From NCBI RefSeq assembly GCF_030813915.1, contig NZ_JAUSUJ010000009.1, forward strand, positions 162,679 through 226,678: DNA of 64,000 nt, read 5' to 3'. Positions 8,908 through 17,425 of this stretch are shown here, in pieces. The notes under the pieces are model-generated. The model did not search any database and was not told the origin of the DNA. It saw nothing but the letters and a program-made list of their open reading frames with translations. Each line of letters starts with the position of its first letter. Position 1 is the first letter of the stretch. Source of the stretch: Rhodoplanes tepidamans (lineage in GTDB: Bacteria > Pseudomonadota > Alphaproteobacteria > Rhizobiales > Xanthobacteraceae). Made by a program: the position numbers and the translations under genes.

Positions 8908-10158
8908 ATGACTCGACGGGATTTCTTGCCTCGGACGGCTCGACGGCTTCGCGGCGGGCGTCACTGGACCGGCCTGCGGCGCATGGCCGTGGCCGCGGCG
9001 GCGATCGTCGCGGCGGCCGCATGCGTCACGGCGCTCGGCACCGCGCCGTCGGCCGCGCAGTCGCGGCCGGGCTACGACACGGGCCGCCCCGAGCAGCCGA
9101 CCCACGCGACGCGGCGTGGGCCCTCCGAGGCGGCGCTCGGCTCGATCGGCGACCGGGTGAACGCCAACACGGTCACCATCGTCTCCGGCAACATCAACGG
9201 CACCTACCTGACCATCGCCTACGATCTCTCCGCCGTGCTGGACGACGGCGACTCCTTCCGGGTGCTGCCGGTGATCGGCAAGGGCGGCGGACAGAACATC
9301 CGCGACGTGCGCTTCCTGCGGGGCGTCGACCTCGGCATCACCCAGTCGAACCTGCTGCGCTACTTCCAGCGCACCAACGAGGTCGGCCGCATCGACGACA
9401 AGCTCGCCTACGTCGCCCGGTTGTTCAACGAGGAGATGCATCTCGTGGTGCGGGCGGACTCGGGCGTCCACACGATCGCCGATCTGGCCGGCCAGAAGGT
9501 GAACTTCAGCGACGCCGGCAGCGGCACCCAGCTCACCACCCGCGACGTGTTCACCCGGCTCGAAATCGCCCCGGTCGAGGTCAACATGGGCCAGGCGGAC
9601 GCGTTCGAGAAGCTGCAGTCGGGCGAGATCGCCGCCACCGTGCTGATCGCCGGCAAGCCGGCGGCGGCGATGCGCAAGCTCGGCGCCACCTTCCGGATGC
9701 TGCCGATCGCCTTCGCCAGGCCGCTGCAGGGCGACTACCTGCCGGCGCGTCTGACCAGCGAGGACTACCCGGGCGTGATCCCGCCCGGCGAGGCGGTCGA
9801 CACGATTGCGGTCGGGACCGTGCTGTTCGCCTACAACTGGCCCCGCAACACCGACCGCTACCGCCGCATCGCCGCCTTCGTCGACCGGTTCTTCCCGCGG
9901 CTCGCCGAGTTCCAGAAGCCGCCGCGCCATCCGAAATGGCGCGAGACCAATCTCAACGCGACGGTGCCGGGCTGGATCCGCTTTCCGGCCGCACAGGAGT
10001 GGCTGGAGCGCAACGTCGCCGCCGACACCACCCGCGAGCAGTTCGAGCGCTTCCTCGCGGCGCGCGGCCCGGTGGCCGGCGACATCGACTCGCCGGCCGA
10101 GCGCGAGCGGCTGTTCCAGAACTTCCTTCAGTGGAACCAGTCGCGCGAGCGCCGCTGA
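8908..10158 (+). CDS. Module 1: TAXI-type periplasmic binding protein
   Basis: This 416-residue protein belongs to the TAXI (TRAP-associated extracytoplasmic immunogenic) group of solute receptors. Positively charged N-terminal residues with TRRDFL precede a hydrophobic signal segment (about 26-45) and an AQS cleavage region near 52. The mature part has a TIVSGNINGTYL ligand-site loop, then VIGKGGGQNIRDV and GVDLGITQSN, and the second lobe with SGEIAATVLIAGKP. The last 90 residues extend beyond the usual family end and finish in a basic QWNQSRERR tail. The ATG at 8908 is preceded by GGGAA. No TRAP permease is near. The next gene is a Sel1-type membrane protein. The ligand is unknown. Confidence 0.85.
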   Translation: MTRRDFLPRTARRLRGGRHWTGLRRMAVAAAAIVAAAACVTALGTAPSAAQSRPGYDTGRPEQPTHATRRGPSEAALGSIGDRVNANTVTIVSGNINGTYLTIAYDLSAVLDDGDSFRVLPVIGKGGGQNIRDVRFLRGVDLGITQSNLLRYFQRTNEVGRIDDKLAYVARLFNEEMHLVVRADSGVHTIADLAGQKVNFSDAGSGTQLTTRDVFTRLEIAPVEVNMGQADAFEKLQSGEIAATVLIAGKPAAAMRKLGATFRMLPIAFARPLQGDYLPARLTSEDYPGVIPPGEAVDTIAVGTVLFAYNWPRNTDRYRRIAAFVDRFFPRLAEFQKPPRHPKWRETNLNATVPGWIRFPAAQEWLERNVAADTTREQFERFLAARGPVAGDIDSPAERERLFQNFLQWNQSRERR

Positions 10159-10212
10159 CATGAGCGCCCGCGCGACCCGATCGCCCTGCACGAGGAACGG
10201 GGAGGAGTACCG

Positions 10213-11295
10213 ATGAGTACCCCGATCGACGACGATTTCGACCCGCGCATCCGCTACGCACCGCCCTGGGTGCGCGATCCCGACGCACAGGCGCCGTCCG
10301 GCCGGCTGCCGGAGAACGGCCCGGACGACCGGCGTCGCGATCCGCGTCTCGACGCCGAAGCCGGTCCGGTCCGCGCGCCCGATCCGGCGCCGGCCGTGCT
10401 GTCGTTCACCGCGGCCCCGAGCATGGCACCCACCGCCATCGAGCGCGACGCGCCGGTGCGGCGGGGCGCTTCGGGGCGCGCCGGCGACGGCGCATCGCGC
10501 GAGCGGCCGGCGCGGTCGACGCGCGACCCGCAGCGGAGCGTGCCGGAGCCGCCCCGGACCGGAAGCCGGGTCTCGGCCCGGGGGGCGACCCGGGCCGCGA
10601 CGCCGTCGGCGTCACGGCGGATGCGCCCGGTGCTGATGAGCGTCGCCGCCGCCGCCGTCACGGCAGCGGCGGTGTCGGCGCTGCTGACCGGTCCGGCCGT
10701 CCCGCCGCCGGGTGCCGAGCGGGCCGCGGCGCCCGGTCAGCCCGTCGCCAAGACCGACCGCTCGCGGCTCGGCGATCCGCGCGACGGTGCCGATCCGGCC
10801 CGGCCGGACGAGCCCGTGCGGGCGGCCGAGCCGGCGCGGCCGGCCGAGCCGGTCCGCTCCGCCGCGCCGGAGCGCCGCCAGGGCGACGAGGCGGTCGTGC
10901 AGGCGGCGGTTGGATCGGTCGCGGCGGTCTTGCCGGCGCCGACCGCGCCGCCCGCACCGGTGGCCCCGGCGGTCGCCGTGCCGTCCCGGCCGGCAGCGCC
11001 GAGCCTCGTGCTGCCGCCGGGCGAGATGCTGGTGCTGATCAAGCGCGGCCAGGACGCCATCGAGGCCGGCGACATCGCCGGCGCCCGGCTGCTGCTGACC
11101 CGCGCCGCCGAGGCCGGGAACGCGCACGCGGCGCTGCTGCTCGGCACCACCTACGATCCGGCGGCGCTGCGCGAGCGCAAGGTGCTCGGCCTCGCCGGCG
11201 ATCCGCAGCAGGCCCGGTTCTGGTACGAGCGTGCCGCCGACCTCGGCTCCACCGACGCCGGGCGAAGGCTGGACGATCTGGCGCGCGGCCGCTGA
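10213..11295 (+). CDS. Module 1: single-pass membrane protein with Sel1-like C-terminus
   Basis: This 360-residue protein starts with the family motif PIDDDFDPRIRYAPPW, followed by a charged low-complexity cytoplasmic part. One transmembrane helix lies near residues 138-160. After it come an Ala/Pro-rich linker and a C-terminal helical repeat region (about 272-355) with ARLLLTRAAEAG, LLLGTTYDP and ARFWYERAADLGSTDA, typical of Sel1/TPR-like repeats. Basic residues before the helix predict an N-in, C-out topology, so the repeats face the periplasm where the upstream binding protein resides. Unlike its paralogues it lacks the Ig-like domain between helix and repeats. GGGGAGGAG precedes the start, 54 bp after the binding-protein gene. 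Confidence 0.75.
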   Translation: MSTPIDDDFDPRIRYAPPWVRDPDAQAPSGRLPENGPDDRRRDPRLDAEAGPVRAPDPAPAVLSFTAAPSMAPTAIERDAPVRRGASGRAGDGASRERPARSTRDPQRSVPEPPRTGSRVSARGATRAATPSASRRMRPVLMSVAAAAVTAAAVSALLTGPAVPPPGAERAAAPGQPVAKTDRSRLGDPRDGADPARPDEPVRAAEPARPAEPVRSAAPERRQGDEAVVQAAVGSVAAVLPAPTAPPAPVAPAVAVPSRPAAPSLVLPPGEMLVLIKRGQDAIEAGDIAGARLLLTRAAEAGNAHAALLLGTTYDPAALRERKVLGLAGDPQQARFWYERAADLGSTDAGRRLDDLARGR

Positions 11296-11342
11296 GCGCC
11301 GCGTCGCCGCGGCGTCGTCGCCGCGGTGGCGGCCGTGGACGT

Positions 11343-11370
11343 GACCGACCGGCCGTGAGTCCGGTCGGTC
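11343..11370 (+). terminator. Hairpin after module 1
   Basis: A perfect 10-bp stem GACCGACCGG/CCGGTCGGTC with an 8-nt loop lies 47 bases past the stop. There is no T-run, so termination strength is uncertain. Confidence 0.4.
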
Positions 11371-11658
11371 GTCGCGCTGCGGGGCGCGGGTCGCGCCGCG
11401 GCTCACGTCAGATCGCGGTCCTCGCCCCATCGCGAAGACTACGGACCGCGGCTCGTGCGCGCGCCGCCTCGGGCGGTTCGGCATGGCCGGTCGACGGGCC
11501 GGCGACGGTGCCGGTGAATCGCGGTCAACCGCGCGGCAGCAAATAACAATCGGCGCAAGTCGAAATCGAAAAGAGCGGCCGTGTTTGCTCGGTCGCGACA
11601 AGCATTCGAGGCCTCGTGATCCGCAACATGCAGGGAGGCGAGGCACTTCGGGTTAAGA

Positions 11659-11689
11659 ATTCGTTAGTGCGATCACAAAGTGGCCAAAT
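11659..11689 (+). promoter_or_regulatory. Conserved upstream motif of module 2
   Basis: This 31-bp stretch starts ATTCGTTAG and ends GGCCAAAT. It aligns to 8707-8738 with one small gap, sharing CAAAGTNGCCAAAT. The inner palindrome of the module 1 copy is not conserved here. It lies about 500 bp upstream of the module 2 start, so a long leader would be needed if it is a promoter element. Confidence 0.4.
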
Positions 11690-12030
11690 TGCAGAGTCAC
11701 GGTTTTGCTCGGGGACAGGGGGAGCTCGACCGGACAGCACGGTTCAAACATCACAATCGAAATCCTCGACCGGATCCGCCGGACGCATCGTCGATCGACG
11801 TCGTGATCGACATCGTCGGCCGGGATCGCGATCGAGACGGTCGCTCCGGCGACGTCCTGCCCATGGCGTGGTCGACGTCTCGACCGTCGTCGTGCCGGCG
11901 TGACGGTGTCGCGGCGAGCCGCATGCGTCGTCGGCCGCGAGGCCGCGGCGCGCACGGAACGGCGCGCGCTCCGGCGCGCGGCGCGGATGCCTGCGAGTCG
12001 CGTGTGCGAGTCTTGTGTCAGTCGGCGCGA

Positions 12031-12148
12031 GTGAGTGCGTGTGAGAGTGCGTCAGTGCGTGAGTACGTGAGCACGAGTGCGTGAGTGTGAGTGCGTGAGT
12101 GCGTGAGTTTGTGAGTTCGTGAGTTCGTGAGCGTGAGTGTGTGAGCGT
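12031..12148. repeat. Degenerate (GTGAGTGC)n simple repeat in the module 2 leader
   Basis: About 118 bp consist almost wholly of GTGAGT, GTGAGTGC and GTGAGTTC units in a loose 8-bp period. The tract ends 36 bp before the ATG at 12185. The plus strand is purine/G+T-biased. It has no counterpart before the other modules. Such tracts can change length by slippage, and this one lies in the presumed leader. Confidence 0.8.
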
Positions 12149-12184
12149 GGAGAAGTTCGGCATCCGGAGCACGGGGAACGCTTC

Positions 12185-13441
12185 ATGGATGAAGGCCTGC
12201 AGCGGGCGTGCTGGTGGCATGCCTGTTCTCGCGTCCTGACGGCAGCGGCGGCCGCTGCGGCCTTCTTCGCCATGATCGGTCTCGGGCTCGCAACCGTGCC
12301 CTCCGCCGCCGCGCAGGCGTCGCCGCCGCGCGCGGCGGCGGAGGTCTCCCAGGCGGTCGGAAGCGCCGGGCGGCCGCGTTCGGCGCCGCGCCGGTCGACC
12401 GGCGAGCCGGCGCTCGGGCCGCTCGCCGAGCAGGCCAATGCCGACACGCTGACGATCGTCGCCGACGGTGTGGAGACGACGGCGCTCGCCGCCGCCGCCG
12501 ATGTCGCCGCGGTGATCGACGGCGGCGAGGGCCTGCGGGTTCTGCCGATCGCCGGCCGCGGCGGCGGCCAGGCGATCCGCGACGTGCGCCTGCTGAAGGG
12601 CGTCGATCTCGGCATCGCGCCGGCCACGGCGCTCGGCCTGCTGCAGCGGTCGAACGCGATCGGCCGGATCGACGACAAGATCAGCGTCGTCACCAAGCTG
12701 TTCAACGAAGAGATCCACGTCGTGGTGCGGACGGATTCGCCGGCCGGCACGGTCGCGGATCTGGCCGGCAAGCCGGTGGCGCTCGGCGAGACGGGCTCCG
12801 CCACCGCGCTGACGGCGGGCGACGTCTTCGACAAGCTCGGCGTCGCGGTGGACGGCGTCAACCTGCCGGGCGCCGACGCGCTGGAGAAGCTGCGCGCCGG
12901 CGAGATCGCCGCCGCCGTGCTGGTGTCGGGCAAGCCGGCCGCCGCGATGGCGCGGCTTCCGGCCGGGACGTTCCGGCTGCTGCCGCTCGACTACGCCAAG
13001 CCGCTGCAGGCCGACTATCTCCCGGCGAGGCTGACGGCCGACGACTATCCGGGCCTCGTCGCGCCGGACGCCGCGGTCGCCACCGTGGCGGTCGGCACCG
13101 TGCTGTTCGCGCCGACCTGGCCGAAGGGATCGGAGCGCTACAAGCGCATCGAGCGCTTCGTCGGAGCCCTGTTCCCGAAGCTCGCCGAGCTGCAGAAGCG
13201 GCCGCGCCATCCCAAGTGGCTGGAGACGAGCCTCGCCGCGACGGTGCCGGGCTGGTCGCGCTTTCCGGCCGCCGAGGAGTGGCTGCGCCGGAACGCGCCG
13301 CCGACGCAGATCTCGCGCGAGCAGTTCGAGAGGTTCCTGGCGAGCCGCCGCGTCGCGGCGGACGACGCCGCGACGACGGTCGACCGCGAAAAGCTGTTTC
13401 AGGAGTTCTTGCGCTGGAACGAGACGCGTGAGCGCCGCTGA
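12185..13441 (+). CDS. Module 2: TAXI-type periplasmic binding protein, divergent ligand site
   Basis: This 418-residue paralogue of the module 1 receptor has a signal peptide at about residues 1-42 (ends SAAAQA) and the same two-lobe layout. LPIAGRGGGQAIRDV, GVDLGIAPAT, SGEIAAAVLVSGKP-like and the C-terminal extension ending LRWNETRERR are all kept. The N-terminal ligand loop is altered: where module 1 has NGTYLTIAYD this copy has alanine-rich TTALAAAADV, so the conserved Gly/Tyr contacts are lost. GGGGAACGCTTC precedes the ATG and resembles the leader of module 1. It is probably a specialised or non-transport receptor. The partner is the gene 45 bp downstream. Confidence 0.8.
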   Translation: MDEGLQRACWWHACSRVLTAAAAAAAFFAMIGLGLATVPSAAAQASPPRAAAEVSQAVGSAGRPRSAPRRSTGEPALGPLAEQANADTLTIVADGVETTALAAAADVAAVIDGGEGLRVLPIAGRGGGQAIRDVRLLKGVDLGIAPATALGLLQRSNAIGRIDDKISVVTKLFNEEIHVVVRTDSPAGTVADLAGKPVALGETGSATALTAGDVFDKLGVAVDGVNLPGADALEKLRAGEIAAAVLVSGKPAAAMARLPAGTFRLLPLDYAKPLQADYLPARLTADDYPGLVAPDAAVATVAVGTVLFAPTWPKGSERYKRIERFVGALFPKLAELQKRPRHPKWLETSLAATVPGWSRFPAAEEWLRRNAPPTQISREQFERFLASRRVAADDAATTVDREKLFQEFLRWNETRERR

Positions 13442-13486
13442 CCGCCGGCGTCCGGTGTTCCGCGCCCGTCGGGTGGAGGAGTTGTC

Positions 13487-15253
13487 ATGAGTGCCCCGAT
13501 CGACGACCAAGGCTTCAGCGACGCCTTGCGCTATGCGCCGCCCTGGGCCCGTCGGATCGCCCCCGAGACGGCCGACGCGGACCTGCGCACCGCGACGCCG
13601 GAGCCGGCCGTCGACGCGACCGGGGCGGGCTTCGACCTCGCCGACGACCTCGCAGCGGACGACACCGCCCCCGACGATCCGGCGCGCGACGACCCGGGAC
13701 AGGCCGGCGTCCCGCACGACGACGACCCGGGTGCGGACCTCGCGCGCCCCGACTTCGCACAGGCCGACTTCGCACACGACGACTTCGGACGCCCCGAGGT
13801 CCCGCCTTCGCCCGTCGCGCCGGGTGGCGCCGGCCCCGAGGTCATTCTCGGCGTGCGGTTCGGCGACACGCCGACGCTGCCGCAGGATCTCGACGAGCTC
13901 GCCGCCGCGCGCAGGCGCGCCCGACGGGCGGCCGCGGGGAACCGCGGCGTCGAGGCTGGGCGCGAGGCGGGGCAGGGGACGGCGCCGGTCGATCGCGCCG
14001 CCGAATCCATGCCGGCCCCGGAGGCCGCGGGCGCCGACGCGGTGCCGCTGCCGCGCGCGCCGGCCCTGGCCGAGCCGCCGCGCCAGGAGGAGCAGCGCCC
14101 ACCCGCCGTCTGGCTGGTCGCCGAGACCGCGCCGATCCGCACCGAGCCGCCGCGGCAGGAGCCGCCGCCGGTGGTCGAGTCGCCCGCCACGGTGCCGTCG
14201 CCCGGTGATCCCGGCGGCTTCGGCTGGCTCAGGCCGCGGCCGTTCGAGGGCGACGTGGCGGTGCGCGAGATGTCCCGGCGCCTGGCGCTCGATCCGCACG
14301 GCGTGCCCGAGCCGCCGCGCCCCGACCGGCTGCGGGTGCCGTGGCGGGGCGCCGCCGCGCTCGCCGCCCTGGCCGGAGTCTCGGCCGCCGTGGCGCTCGC
14401 CCTGGTGACGGTGCTGTTCCCCGGGCCCGTGCCGGCCGGGCGGGACCAGGCGCGCGGACCGGCGCTCGCCAGCACCAAGACGGACCGCGCCCTGATGGCC
14501 GGCCTGGAGCGGGCCGCGCCGGTGCGGCTGGTGCTGGTCGAGCTGCGTCGCGCGGCGCGCGGCGAGGAGGTGCCGCTCGGCATCACCCTGACCCGCGGCC
14601 TCGGCGAAGGCACGCTGGTGCTGACCGGCCTGGTGCCGGGCAGCCGCCTGACCGTCGGCATGCCGGCGGGGCCGGAGAGCTGGCGGGTGCCGCTCGCCGA
14701 GCTCGGCCGCGCCGCCGTGGTGCCGCCCGCGGACTTCGTCGGTGCCCTGGAGCTCGGGCTCGAGCTGCGTCTCGCCGACGACACGGTCGCCGATCGCGGC
14801 ACCATGCGGATCGAGTGGAACGGTGCGGTGATCATGGCGCTCGGCGCCGAGGGGACGGCAGCCCGGGCCGCCCCGGCCGCGCTGCGCGGCACGACCGCGG
14901 CCCGGCCCGGCGCGGCCCGGCCGGACCCGGCGCCTGCCGTGGCCCCGGCGGTACCGGTCCCGGCGGTCGACCCGGAGGAGATCGCCATCCTCATCGACCG
15001 GGGCAAGACGTTCCTGGCCCGCGGCGACCTCGCCGCCGCCCGGCTGCTTCTGCGCCGTGCCGCCGAAGCCGGCGACGCCGCCGCGGCACTGCTGCTCGGC
15101 TCGACCTTCGACCCGGCCGCGCTGAAGCAGCTCGAGGTGCTGGGCGCGGTCGGCGACGCCGCCCAGGCGCGGATCTGGTACCGGCGGGCGGCCGAGCTCG
15201 GCTCGGCCGACGCCGCCCGCAAGCTCGGAGCGCTCGGCGATCGGGCGCCCTGA
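13487..15253 (+). CDS. Module 2: large membrane protein with Ig-like and Sel1-like domains
   Basis: At 588 residues this is the largest paralogue. The N-terminal motif is degenerate (PIDDQGFSDALRYAPPW). A long acidic low-complexity stretch includes pentapeptide-like repeats (DFAQADFAHDDFGRP). Next come the second shared motif RPFEGDVAVRE (about 246-256), the transmembrane helix (about 288-310), a periplasmic Ig-like domain (about 363-445; LVLTGLVPGSRLTVGMP, then VVPPADFVGALELGLELR), and the Sel1-like end with ARLLLRRAAEAGDAAAALLLG and ARIWYRRAAELGSADAARKL. The predicted topology places the Ig-like and Sel1 parts in the periplasm. GGAGGAG precedes the ATG. Confidence 0.75.
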   Translation: MSAPIDDQGFSDALRYAPPWARRIAPETADADLRTATPEPAVDATGAGFDLADDLAADDTAPDDPARDDPGQAGVPHDDDPGADLARPDFAQADFAHDDFGRPEVPPSPVAPGGAGPEVILGVRFGDTPTLPQDLDELAAARRRARRAAAGNRGVEAGREAGQGTAPVDRAAESMPAPEAAGADAVPLPRAPALAEPPRQEEQRPPAVWLVAETAPIRTEPPRQEPPPVVESPATVPSPGDPGGFGWLRPRPFEGDVAVREMSRRLALDPHGVPEPPRPDRLRVPWRGAAALAALAGVSAAVALALVTVLFPGPVPAGRDQARGPALASTKTDRALMAGLERAAPVRLVLVELRRAARGEEVPLGITLTRGLGEGTLVLTGLVPGSRLTVGMPAGPESWRVPLAELGRAAVVPPADFVGALELGLELRLADDTVADRGTMRIEWNGAVIMALGAEGTAARAAPAALRGTTAARPGAARPDPAPAVAPAVPVPAVDPEEIAILIDRGKTFLARGDLAAARLLLRRAAEAGDAAAALLLGSTFDPAALKQLEVLGAVGDAAQARIWYRRAAELGSADAARKLGALGDRAP

Positions 15254-15764
15254 CCGGCGGACCGGGCGAGCTTTTGCAGGTTTTCCGGGGCGCGCCGCAG
15301 GATGCGGTGCGATCGGGAATGCTTTCGGATGCAAGGGGTGAGAATTTTGCTGCGTTCACAGTTCGCCAGATTTGAGCCGTATTTTCTACATCTGGCGGCC
15401 GCAAGTTTCTTGGTTTGGCCCGATCCGTATCTCCGACCGTCGGGCGGTAACCAATCATAAAGGTTTTCGACGAAACAGAAAAGCTATCCAGTTCAACGAC
15501 TTATCTCGATAAATTCCAGGAGTTCGAAGCCGGCCGCCCGTCGGGGCCGGGGACACCCGCCATGGGGTTCGGCGGGTGCGAGCCGTCGCGAGTCGGCTAA
15601 GCCGATAGGGCCAAAATAATGATCTTTGCTTAACCGAGGTGTTTATTTTGTTGCGAGGTATGATATTATGTGTAAGGTTTCGGTGTTCAGTGGGAATTGC
15701 GTAGCCATGGACTGCTGTGGTCGCGATCCGGTCCGCTCCCCTCGTCGTTGATGCGGGAGCGCGG
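15254..15764. other. A+T-rich intergenic region before module 3
   Basis: No gene is supported. Bases 15340-15700 are strikingly A+T-rich for this genome. Elements shared with the region before module 4 are TTGTTGCRWGGTATGA (15648-15663 versus 18096-18111) and CGATCCGGTYCGCKCCC (15724-15740 versus 18192-18208). The latter lies exactly 41 bases before the ATG in both. These indicate a duplicated promoter region. Confidence 0.6.
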
Positions 15765-16154
15765 ATGGAGTCGGTAGGACACATGTGCATGCGCCGGCGG
15801 TGGCCTGGCGCAGTGCGGAGCTTGGCGGCGGTAGCGACCGGCCGCCCGGCGGTCCGCATCGAAGGCCCCGCGGCGGCGCAGTCGCACCGCGGACCCGTGT
15901 CCGGCCCCCACGGCAGGGGCGCGCCCGACCTCGTCGCAAATTCCGATTCCGTCGCCGATTCCGATCTCGTCTCCGATCCCGCGCCCGCCGCCGATCGCCG
16001 CGGCCGTCGTCGGCGTCTCGACCGGATCGTCGCGGCGCGCGACGCGGTCGCGTCGCGTGATCCGGCGTCGCCCGGGCGCCGGCGGGCCGAGATCGACCGG
16101 GCGATTCACGACCTCGTGCCGTGGAACTGGACGGCGATGCGCGCACGCCGGTGA
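15765..16154 (+). pseudogene. Module 3: binding-protein remnant keeping only its two ends
   Basis: The 129-codon open frame begins like the module 4 receptor: the leader GCGGGAGCGNGGATGGA is shared, and RRRWPGAVRSLAAVATG fills the signal-peptide position. It ends with VPWNWTAMRARR, matching the WNxxRxRR tail of the other receptors. The roughly 270-residue ligand-binding body is missing and replaced by an Arg/Asp/Ser-rich stretch with no family likeness. Position, leader and tail identify it as the third receptor gene after a large internal deletion. Because the frame is still open, an expressed short protein cannot be excluded. Confidence 0.6.
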
Positions 16155-16186
16155 GGAGGGCGAGCCCGATGGATGGGGGGACGACC

Positions 16187-17425
16187 GTGACGACACCGAT
16201 GGACGACGATCACGATCCGCGCACCAAGTATGCGCCGCGCTGGGCACGGCCGATCGTCGACGAGGCCGACATGGAGCCGGAGCCCGAGGCGCCCGACATT
16301 CCCGACTACATTCTGCGGTCGCGCCTGCGGGTGGACGATGCGCCGCCCTCCGCGCCGGTGGCGCCCGGCGCCCGGCCGGTGCGCGGCGCCGAGCCCGCCG
16401 ACGAGTGGCCCCGCCGGGGCGGGCGGCCGTTCGAGGGCGACGTCGCCATCCGCGAGCTCAACGAGCGGCTGGCCCTGCATCCCGACATCGTGCCGGAGCC
16501 GCGGCGTGCTCCGCGCCGGCGCTGGGGCCGGACCATCGGCCGGGCCGCCCTGACGCTGACCGGCGCGGTCGGCCTCGCCGCCGGCCTGATGGTGTTCGGA
16601 ATGCCGCTGCTCGACCGCGAGATGTCGGGCGGGGTGCGGACCGCCTTCCGGCCGGCCTCGCCGCGCCCGGCCGCCGAGCCGGCGGCACCGGCGGTCCCGG
16701 CTCGCCTGTCGATCGGCGCGGGTCGCTTCGCCGCCGCCAACGAGATCGTCCCGCTCCCGGTCTCGCCGTCGTATCCGATCGATGGCCACCTGGCGGTGGG
16801 CGGGCTTCCGGCCGGCGCCCGGCTCACCACGGGCGCCCCGCTGGCGCCGAACGGCTGGCTGGTGCCGATCGCGCTTCTGCCCCAGACCTCGATCGTCCCG
16901 CCGCCCGATTTCGTCGGGCCGATCAACCTGGTGATGGAGCTGCGCCGCCCCGACGACACGGTGCTGGACCGCGGCACGCTGCAGATCGCCTGGGGCCACA
17001 CCGCCGCGCCGGCGGCACCGCCGGTCCAGGCGTCGGCCGCCACGCCGGCCGCGGCCTCGGCCGTCCCGTCGTCGCCCGCCACGGAGAGCGTGGCCGCGAC
17101 CACACCGGCGACGCCGGCCGCCGGGCCGGTCAGGCGGCTCGATCCCGAGGAGACCGCCGCGTTGATCAAGCGTGGCCAGGAGCTGCTCGCCAGCGGCGAC
17201 CTCGCTTCGGCGCGGTTGATGCTCCGGCGTGCCGCCGAGGGCGGCAGCGCGGCGGCGGCCCTGCTGCTCGGCAGCACCTACGACCCGGCGACCTTCCGGC
17301 AGCTGGTCGTGATCGGCGAGACGCCGGACCAGGCGCAGGCTCACTTCTGGTATCAGCGCGCCGCCGAGCTCGGCTCGACCGACGCCGCCCGCCGGCTCGA
17401 CTTGCTCGCCCGCGGCGTCCGCTGA
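16187..17425 (+). CDS. Module 3: membrane protein with Ig-like and Sel1-like domains
   Basis: This 412-residue paralogue is intact although its receptor is deleted. The GTG at 16187 is preferred over upstream ATGs at 16121 and 16169 because it aligns with the starts of the other copies (VTTPMDDDHDPRTKYAPRW) and has GGGGGG before it. Domains: motif RPFEGDVAIRE near 82, helix near 120-143, Ig-like domain (about 190-270; LAVGGLPAGARLTTGAPL, IVPPPDFVGPINLVMELR), Pro/Ala linker, and the Sel1-like end (about 330-408) with ARLMLRRAAEGG and AHFWYQRAAELGSTDAARRL. It probably still serves as a periplasmic scaffold, or uses another module's receptor. Confidence 0.75.
   Translation: MTTPMDDDHDPRTKYAPRWARPIVDEADMEPEPEAPDIPDYILRSRLRVDDAPPSAPVAPGARPVRGAEPADEWPRRGGRPFEGDVAIRELNERLALHPDIVPEPRRAPRRRWGRTIGRAALTLTGAVGLAAGLMVFGMPLLDREMSGGVRTAFRPASPRPAAEPAAPAVPARLSIGAGRFAAANEIVPLPVSPSYPIDGHLAVGGLPAGARLTTGAPLAPNGWLVPIALLPQTSIVPPPDFVGPINLVMELRRPDDTVLDRGTLQIAWGHTAAPAAPPVQASAATPAAASAVPSSPATESVAATTPATPAAGPVRRLDPEETAALIKRGQELLASGDLASARLMLRRAAEGGSAAAALLLGSTYDPATFRQLVVIGETPDQAQAHFWYQRAAELGSTDAARRLDLLARGVR

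Larger units (their letters stand above)
11296..12184. other. Long intergenic region between modules 1 and 2
   Basis: No gene is supported; the frames here are GC-driven. It contains a hairpin after module 1, an A+T-enriched segment (11540-11770) with the conserved upstream motif, and a 118-bp simple repeat just before module 2. Each is listed separately. Confidence 0.55.

Noticed and set aside
12031..12148. CRISPR-like array
   Set aside because: Units are 6-8 bp and contiguous without spacers, so it is a simple repeat.
11744..15334. 1196-codon open frame on the minus strand across module 2
   Set aside because: Antisense to two well-supported genes; Arg/Gly-rich low-complexity translation of high-GC DNA.
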